Assembly: GCA_002428985.1 (NCBI GenBank)
Contig: DIYL01000053.1
Location: 295,700 to 359,699, forward strand
Direction: 5' to 3'
DNA: 64,000 nt
Source: Anaerolineales bacterium UBA6055
Lineage (GTDB): Bacteria; Chloroflexota; Anaerolineae; Aggregatilineales; Phototrophicaceae
Shown here: in pieces, positions 58,484 through 64,000 of the stretch
Position numbering within the stretch: the stretch's first letter is position 1
How the letters are laid out: each line of letters begins with the position of its first letter
Made by a program: the position numbers and the translations under genes
Notes under the pieces: generated by a model
Told to the model about the DNA's origin: nothing
Seen by the model: only the letters and a program-made list of their open reading frames with translations
Databases searched by the model: none

Positions 58484-60625
58484 TTATAACCAATATGGCT
58501 GGTCACCCTCTGATTTTTGTGGTTTTACACCTTTCAGAGCTAAATATCCAATTCGATCACTGAAATAAATTGTCACCGGAAGTCGTGGTTGTAGCACCGA
58601 TCCATAGTGAAGCAATGTTAGTGAAAGGACAGAGTGTAATGCTTGCTCAATTGGAATCTTGCCATCAGTCTTTACATATAGTGGTCTCGGTGTCGATTTC
58701 TTATGCGGAGGCAACGACGAAACAAGAAACGCTTCTCGGTCATTGATAATAACGCCATCTCCTTTCTTCGGACGCTGAATCGTAGCTCCATTAAGATAAA
58801 GACGAGGTACTCCTGACTTGATGACTTCCACAAGGATAAATTCTGAACCAATCTCTTCACCCCAATCATACAAATCTTTCATTTCATTACCCCGAAACGG
58901 ACCATCTCGATGAACAAGCACCCGTTTTCCTGCAAAAAGGTTGGATGGAAATAACTTACGGAGAGTGGCACGAGGAAGTGTCTCACCTTCGATAGGTCCT
59001 TCGCTCAAAATGTAGCGAATAAAATCACCATCAGAAGTGTAAATGCGTGTAACGGCTGGCAAGCTCATACTGCCCGAACGTCGTTGTGTTGCCAGCCGTG
59101 CAACATCAATACCCGCAACAATATCCGCATAAGGAAGCGAGTTTTCCAGCACATAAGGCACATTGCCTGTCTTGGCAATTATTCCAAGAATGATATTAGA
59201 AAGCGCGTACTGCTTATCCAGTGTTCGTTCATAAATGAATTGACTTTGAATGTTGTTTCCTACCATGTAGCCCTTCAATATGTGGTAGAAATCACCATCT
59301 TCATCATCACCTTCGTTCGGTGTTCCTGGAACAAAAACCATAATCATGTGTGGGGTCTGCTGTTGGAGACGATCTACTGCCTGTTCAATTTCATATTGAG
59401 AACCTTCGTCTGGACGTTCAGCAGTCGTAAAATCGATATCGAACTGAATTTGGCGTATTTCTTGGCGAATAGCAATTAGATAGTCACGCACCCTTTCATC
59501 CTCGCCCATAAAGTTAAGCACACCAACCTTGATTGCACCATCCTCTTCAAAATTTGGGGATCGACGATACACAGGATGCCGCTTTAGCTCACGTAAGATT
59601 GTACGGGCATCTCCCTGACAAGAGTAGCCATCTCCAAGTTTCACTGTCGACTGAAAACCTATGTCGCTTGCAGATGTAAACCTATCTGGCATATCCATAT
59701 CTGATAGAGGATTTGGGTAAATATAGCCTGCATTAGCAAGAACGTCTCCAATCTCTTGAACGACAGCAAGTCGATGATCGGATTCAATCTGGAGCGAACG
59801 TAGTGCCTGCTGTCCATCAATTTGAAGCCTTTTGTAGTCCTTGGTACGAACCACAATTTCAAGTACCGAAGTAATGTAATCGTAGTCATTGTTGCCCGAT
59901 GCAATTTTAACAACTAAATCTTCATCGGAGGCATTATTGATAGCTTCTATCATCTTTTTACGTTTTGTTAGCTGGAGAAGTCGAGCACGATGATCTCGCA
60001 GTTTGCCAATCACGCGCACAATCTCCCCTCTCATAGTTGATGTCTTGTCACGGACAAATAAACCTAGCACTCTTTCATGCATGTCCGACGATAACTCACG
60101 TGCATGTTTTGCGAAGTTGACAGTTGATGCGATTGTTGAGGAGACAGATATAGAAATCACAGGTACCCCATTCAAATCCCAGCCACGCACATAATGCTCA
60201 CGCTCGATGCGTGCGCGCGAGATGTTGCGATTGTACTTTTGCAACAGATTCTTGATATCCCAATGTCGTAACGAAACCAATCCAGATGCGACAAAATCTG
60301 CAATCGTAAGTGTATTAGGCTTCCAGTCGGGATCAACGACAATGGAGATAACATTCCCAAAATCTCCACCACTTCCATTCCAGAATGCCTTCAACGCATC
60401 CTGCATGTCATCATCTGTCACAGACTGATCTGTAACCAAACGACCTTCTCCCCAAATCCATGTACCTCCCATTCTATTTCGCAGACGATACGCCATTTTC
60501 CAGCCTATGGACTGGTTATCTTCACTGTCAATCTTCGGTAGCCATGCATTCAGTTCAGGAAGAGTTTCCTGCTTCACAGCATAAATTTCTGCAACTATAG
60601 TTTCTTGACTCTGAGTAGTAATCAT
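58484..60625 (-). CDS. Long prokaryotic Argonaute with complete DEDD site
   Basis: A 713-residue protein starting MITTQSQETIVAEIYAVKQE. The ATG at 60625 follows AAGGAG at ideal spacing. The C-terminal PIWI domain shows D507 (IVAGIDVARLA), a glutamate-finger region (LSEGPIEGETLPR, one of E542, E546 or E548), D574 (VLVHRDGPFRG) and D690 (TIYFSDRIGY), consistent with an active DEDD slicer. The MID domain (YERTLDKQYALSNIILGIIA, then KTGNVPYVL) contains the usual 5'-phosphate-pocket lysine. N and PAZ-like regions fill the first 380 residues. Long Argonautes use guide strands to cut invader DNA or RNA. It is the last gene of the HerA-NurA-Argonaute operon. Confidence 0.9.
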   Translation of the reverse strand: MITTQSQETIVAEIYAVKQETLPELNAWLPKIDSEDNQSIGWKMAYRLRNRMGGTWIWGEGRLVTDQSVTDDDMQDALKAFWNGSGGDFGNVISIVVDPDWKPNTLTIADFVASGLVSLRHWDIKNLLQKYNRNISRARIEREHYVRGWDLNGVPVISISVSSTIASTVNFAKHARELSSDMHERVLGLFVRDKTSTMRGEIVRVIGKLRDHRARLLQLTKRKKMIEAINNASDEDLVVKIASGNNDYDYITSVLEIVVRTKDYKRLQIDGQQALRSLQIESDHRLAVVQEIGDVLANAGYIYPNPLSDMDMPDRFTSASDIGFQSTVKLGDGYSCQGDARTILRELKRHPVYRRSPNFEEDGAIKVGVLNFMGEDERVRDYLIAIRQEIRQIQFDIDFTTAERPDEGSQYEIEQAVDRLQQQTPHMIMVFVPGTPNEGDDEDGDFYHILKGYMVGNNIQSQFIYERTLDKQYALSNIILGIIAKTGNVPYVLENSLPYADIVAGIDVARLATQRRSGSMSLPAVTRIYTSDGDFIRYILSEGPIEGETLPRATLRKLFPSNLFAGKRVLVHRDGPFRGNEMKDLYDWGEEIGSEFILVEVIKSGVPRLYLNGATIQRPKKGDGVIINDREAFLVSSLPPHKKSTPRPLYVKTDGKIPIEQALHSVLSLTLLHYGSVLQPRLPVTIYFSDRIGYLALKGVKPQKSEGDQPYWL

Positions 60626-60802
60626 ATATGACTCCTTATTTGAATTATGATGGAAATAGGCAACACAAATCATGGCAAGAGAGAAAACAACTCTTGATTA
60701 GTTTGAACCTTATTAATCATTTCGAGATGGGAAATTGCTGAAAGCGTACTACAACATCACTTAATTCTTTCCACAACCTGAACATGCCCTGTTTAAAAAA
60801 AC

Positions 60803-62956
60803 TTACCGAGCACTTTTGTCACGTTTATCTTTTTGATTAATTTCGGAGAGTCTCGTCATGTAGTCTTTCAAACTAACAGGTCGGACCTCTATCTCAGATT
60901 CCGAACGTATCTTCTTGATTTCAATCAAACGACTTATAACAATTGATCGAAGCTCAGCGTCTAGTTTCTTGCCAAGAGTTTTACTTAGTTCATGTGCACG
61001 ATATATAGGATGTGGAACAATTTTCACTATAGATTTACTGCTCAAGAAATTATGATCTCGATCAATCTCCCAACCTGTAAAATCTAAGGCATCTACCAAC
61101 TTTTCCACAGTTGAGAGGACATGTCTCTTCGCATTTGCTAAGCTACTGTTATTCAATAAATGGAGGTCTTGTCTTAAAGAAGTTAAGAACTCATATCGAG
61201 GCAAGCTCGGTGCAGGATCCCCTCCAGTATGACCGACATAAAACATAACAAAATCCGCCCTTTCACACATAAAGATAAAATCGTCATCTGCTAGATCCAC
61301 TGTTGTATGGTAAGAGGGCGAATAACCGTATCTAGCTTCTTCATTTACATCTCTAGCACGACGTTTCTCAAAGAATTCGAGCCATGATTCATCCCTTAGA
61401 TCAACACGATAAAATTCGGTGAGCGAAGGAAATTGACGCATTAAAGCACACGTAACGTAGTATTTACCACTATCTTTTGGACGGTTATCAAGAGATGATA
61501 ACAATGAAGTCATAGCCACATTATCAGATATACCTGCAGCACGAGATAGATTCCAATTTGGTTCTATTGCGGCACCAAGATTTTTGCGTGAACCAATTGC
61601 TATATACCAATTAAGTAAAACACTAAATATACGCATTTGAGTTGACTTAACGGAACCAGCAAAAATAGGGGATCTCGATCCTCCAGCTATTATTCGATCT
61701 AGAATCCGCCTTTCTAGCCGAATGCCCTCTCGAACCATCTCACCATATGCATCAAGCCGTTTGTAATGTCCAAACTCGCGCTCTTGTGGAGTTATGGTTC
61801 CATCACGAATATGTACTTGTGGTTTCGGGATACTTTCATATTTATTTTGTCGATTTTGTGCTTCGCCTGTGAATACTTTCTCATCAACCCGGAATTGCAC
61901 TACGTCCGTTGCAGCTCTTGCCATATGTTCGTATTCGGATTCCCCAAGTTCAGCATACATAAAAGGGGCAAGTACCATACCACGGTGATTTGGATCGTCA
62001 ATCGTATCGCGTTCAAATGGTATTGTATACACCATGTAATCAATCCCTGAGTGAGACCGATTCGCAGGTGGCAGATCGATGTAAGCAACACTATTGTTAA
62101 ACGTAATGACATCCGATATGTCTTCATAATACCCCTTAGCACTTTGCAATGCTAAGGTACCAGCATGCATACTTCCATCGCTACCAGATACAACAAGATA
62201 TTGTCTGGACTCACTACGCCGATGCGAATTGATGTCAATTTCGTATATGAAACTAGATCCAAATACACGTCTATCAAGGGCAGCACGAAGCATTCCAGCA
62301 TCATATTCAATGTCATGTTCGTTCAATGTCATGTTGTGCTGCAGGGGAATATCTATCGCTTCACGTGGCAAGCTTAATCCACGATATGCAATACGATCCA
62401 AATCACTATAAGATGATTGAAATCTTTTCAGCCCTTGTGGTTCGTCGCCAGATGTTGTTTGTTCGATACCCTGTTGCCGAATAATTTCTACATCAGCTTG
62501 AACTAAATCGATCATATGAATGATCATATCGAAAAAGAGATTCACGGGATCTTCTTTAAGGAGCGCCTCAGCGGCTACTTTGATTACAGATTCTTGGTGT
62601 TCTTGGAAGTAATCCCGAGCATCAATAACTCGAGCCAGCGCATCTGTCGTAGAGTATGTCTCCAATTGTTCGTAAAGATCATCCAGTGTTACCGCGTTCT
62701 CGACGTTGAGATTTGCAGCTAAGGTATAAAGCCGTCCTCGTTCATCATCCTCACTCGAGATTTCTATTTGTCCCGTCGTTTCTAGCCTATTCAAGACTTT
62801 GTAGTACATGGTACGACTAACTTCTTCATTCAATTCATGCGTCACATGCTCATATATTTCTCGTACAGACGCACCACCCTCGTCATTTGCTTGACGTTCA
62901 CGAAGATACTGTATAATTTTACGCTCTCTGCGAGTTGGAGCATCTATCTGATACAT
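60803..62956 (-). CDS. NurA-domain nuclease with N-terminal winged helix
   Basis: A 717-residue protein, about twice the usual NurA length. Residues 1-80 are a winged helix (TRRERKIIQYLRERQANDEG, then MYYKVLNRLETTGQIEI). The NurA nuclease begins near 250: D260 in LVVSGSDGSMHAGTLALQ, then FAGSVKSTQMRIFSVLLNWY, the RYEF motif at PSLPRYEFLTS, and the C-terminal HPIYRAHELSKTL. These are the NurA signatures. NurA works with the HerA translocase on DNA ends. It starts immediately after the HerA stop (TAAATG) and ends 178 bp before the Argonaute start. The winged helix may sense or bind DNA. Confidence 0.82.
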   Translation of the reverse strand: MYQIDAPTRRERKIIQYLRERQANDEGGASVREIYEHVTHELNEEVSRTMYYKVLNRLETTGQIEISSEDDERGRLYTLAANLNVENAVTLDDLYEQLETYSTTDALARVIDARDYFQEHQESVIKVAAEALLKEDPVNLFFDMIIHMIDLVQADVEIIRQQGIEQTTSGDEPQGLKRFQSSYSDLDRIAYRGLSLPREAIDIPLQHNMTLNEHDIEYDAGMLRAALDRRVFGSSFIYEIDINSHRRSESRQYLVVSGSDGSMHAGTLALQSAKGYYEDISDVITFNNSVAYIDLPPANRSHSGIDYMVYTIPFERDTIDDPNHRGMVLAPFMYAELGESEYEHMARAATDVVQFRVDEKVFTGEAQNRQNKYESIPKPQVHIRDGTITPQEREFGHYKRLDAYGEMVREGIRLERRILDRIIAGGSRSPIFAGSVKSTQMRIFSVLLNWYIAIGSRKNLGAAIEPNWNLSRAAGISDNVAMTSLLSSLDNRPKDSGKYYVTCALMRQFPSLTEFYRVDLRDESWLEFFEKRRARDVNEEARYGYSPSYHTTVDLADDDFIFMCERADFVMFYVGHTGGDPAPSLPRYEFLTSLRQDLHLLNNSSLANAKRHVLSTVEKLVDALDFTGWEIDRDHNFLSSKSIVKIVPHPIYRAHELSKTLGKKLDAELRSIVISRLIEIKKIRSESEIEVRPVSLKDYMTRLSEINQKDKRDKSAR

Positions 62957-64000
62957 TTAATCAACCTTGTTGCCTTTAATATCATATTTATTTTTCCAGC
63001 CTGATTGATGTAGATCATCCCATATATCAGGTGTAGCTCCACCATGTGTAGTGTTACGTGTACGAATGTCTACAATAGTCGCATGACGAATTGTTTCATA
63101 TGCACCCGTAAGGATACAAACACCTTGTGGAAGCTTTGGTAATTGTCTAATCAAATCTTGTGAAGCATCAGAGAATACGCCCCGCAATGAATCAAGCTGG
63201 TCAGGTTCTATCGAGTGTAGAAAACGTGTTAGTAGACGTTTTAAGATTGATCTATCAACGTCCTGTGGTGACTGTGTAGTTAAAATCAATCCAATCTTAT
63301 AGTGGCGACCAATACGCGCAATTTCGCGTAGCACCTGTGTCGTTATAGATTGTTCATTATTCGGCGCTACTAAATGAAACTCATCAATACTCAAAGCAAC
63401 AAATCTATTCTTCTTATTTGCCGCCAAACGTTGCAAATCACGTGCAATCGAAGCAACTATAAGTTGAAGATCTGATACAAGTAATCCCCTGCAATCAATA
63501 TTGATAATCGCGCCGGGAATAATATACTTTTCCCATTCAAAGGGATTACCAATGTATGGAATTCTATCCAAACTACTGGCACGCTGACGAGCAGGGCGCT
63601 TTGTCCCTGCTTTATCCATATCTAGCTGAGGTGCGACTTCTTCGATTTTTTCTAATAAATCCTCTACCGTGAAGTGTAAACCTCTTGTGGATGTTTTTTC
63701 CTTCAGAAGTGCTTCATGTGCATATCGAATTAGTGTTTCATAGTTAGTACCAGATCTCATCCCAGGAATAGCATTAATAACATCATCTGGGGTCAACGAG
63801 CTTAAGGGGAGTGTAAAACCATTTTTCCCGGGAATCAGATTTGTGCCACCAAGTTCTTCAGTTGCATCAATCATTTCACCGTTAACATCGATATTAATCT
63901 GCGGGACACCCAGCATATACAACTCCTCAGCTAAAACGCCGCGAGTATAGCTTTTGCCTGAACCGATACCGCCACCAATGAATATATGGCGTTGGATGAC
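62957..64000 (-). CDS. HerA-like FtsK/HerA ATPase, partial at window end
   Basis: The 3' 347 codons of a HerA/DUF87-type ATPase; the 5' end lies beyond the window. Walker A is FIGGGIGSGKSYTRGVLAEE at the window edge. Walker B is NRFVALSIDEFHLVAPNNEQ, followed by LILTTQSPQDVDRSILKRLL and the helical C-terminal brace. HerA forms a hexameric double-stranded-DNA translocase that drives NurA. The gene is directly upstream of the NurA gene, with no gap, and both lead into the Argonaute gene. The first in-window codon is internal. Confidence 0.88.
   Translation of the reverse strand, partial: VIQRHIFIGGGIGSGKSYTRGVLAEELYMLGVPQINIDVNGEMIDATEELGGTNLIPGKNGFTLPLSSLTPDDVINAIPGMRSGTNYETLIRYAHEALLKEKTSTRGLHFTVEDLLEKIEEVAPQLDMDKAGTKRPARQRASSLDRIPYIGNPFEWEKYIIPGAIINIDCRGLLVSDLQLIVASIARDLQRLAANKKNRFVALSIDEFHLVAPNNEQSITTQVLREIARIGRHYKIGLILTTQSPQDVDRSILKRLLTRFLHSIEPDQLDSLRGVFSDASQDLIRQLPKLPQGVCILTGAYETIRHATIVDIRTRNTTHGGATPDIWDDLHQSGWKNKYDIKGNKVD

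Overview
The window is a stretch of bacterial chromosome of moderate to low GC, most likely from a Chloroflexota (Anaerolineae-like) organism. That assignment is an inference from gene content: deazaflavin (F420)-type nitroreductases, a WYL regulator, secreted PD40 propellers, non-cellulosomal cohesin/dockerin proteins and large HTH-NB-ARC/TPR proteins. No rRNA, tRNA or other marker gene is visible, so the taxonomy is weak.

Region 1 (about 0-18.2 kb) is a redox and stress region. It starts with a reductive-dehalogenase-like Fe-S protein, a WYL regulator, an F420-type nitroreductase and a TetR/epimerase pair with visible operators. Then follow six HxlR regulators, each read divergently from an NmrA-type oxidoreductase (in one case from an SMP-30-like protein). 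A DsbA-type oxidoreductase, two DoxX-like proteins and a PPOX-fold protein sit among them. Every divergent spacer carries a version of AAGTACGCAGTATTT, so the array looks like repeated duplication of one regulator-target unit. An IS3 remnant, a tnsC remnant and a truncated nitroreductase show past rearrangement.

Region 2 (about 18.2-31.9 kb) is a Tn7-like element. Its order is RHH, two unknown small genes, TnsA, TnsB, TnsC and a short TniQ, all leftward. To the right lie a divergent unknown gene, a decayed type I restriction/M48 peptidase locus, a GIY-YIG protein with a long TnsD-like TniQ, and a MerR-like coiled-coil protein. A transposon-end-like array of about 20-bp direct repeats closes it at 31.76-31.89 kb.

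Region 3 (about 32-46 kb) holds a tyrosine recombinase remnant, two tandem secreted PD40 propellers, small zinc-ribbon and DUF4177-like genes, a nested inverted-repeat element, a TPR membrane protein, and an HTH-NB-ARC/TPR pair. It ends with a three-gene cohesin/dockerin surface system. A palindromic operator is shared between the NB-ARC promoter and the dockerin-peptidase promoter.

Region 4 (about 46-57.2 kb) is a second, divergent Tn7-like module (RHH, TnsA, TnsB, TnsC, two long TniQ/TnsD proteins), again with a divergent unknown gene beside the RHH gene. An HNH nuclease follows.

Region 5 (57.2-64 kb) contains a degenerate pentamer repeat, a RAMP-like mobile-element protein, a probable structured RNA with terminator, and a leftward HerA-NurA-Argonaute operon cut off by the window end. 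The long prokaryotic Argonaute keeps a complete DEDD tetrad. With a HerA translocase and a winged-helix NurA nuclease beside it, it forms the most interesting candidate defence system in the window. No cas genes or CRISPR array are seen, so the Tn7-like modules are not obviously RNA-guided.
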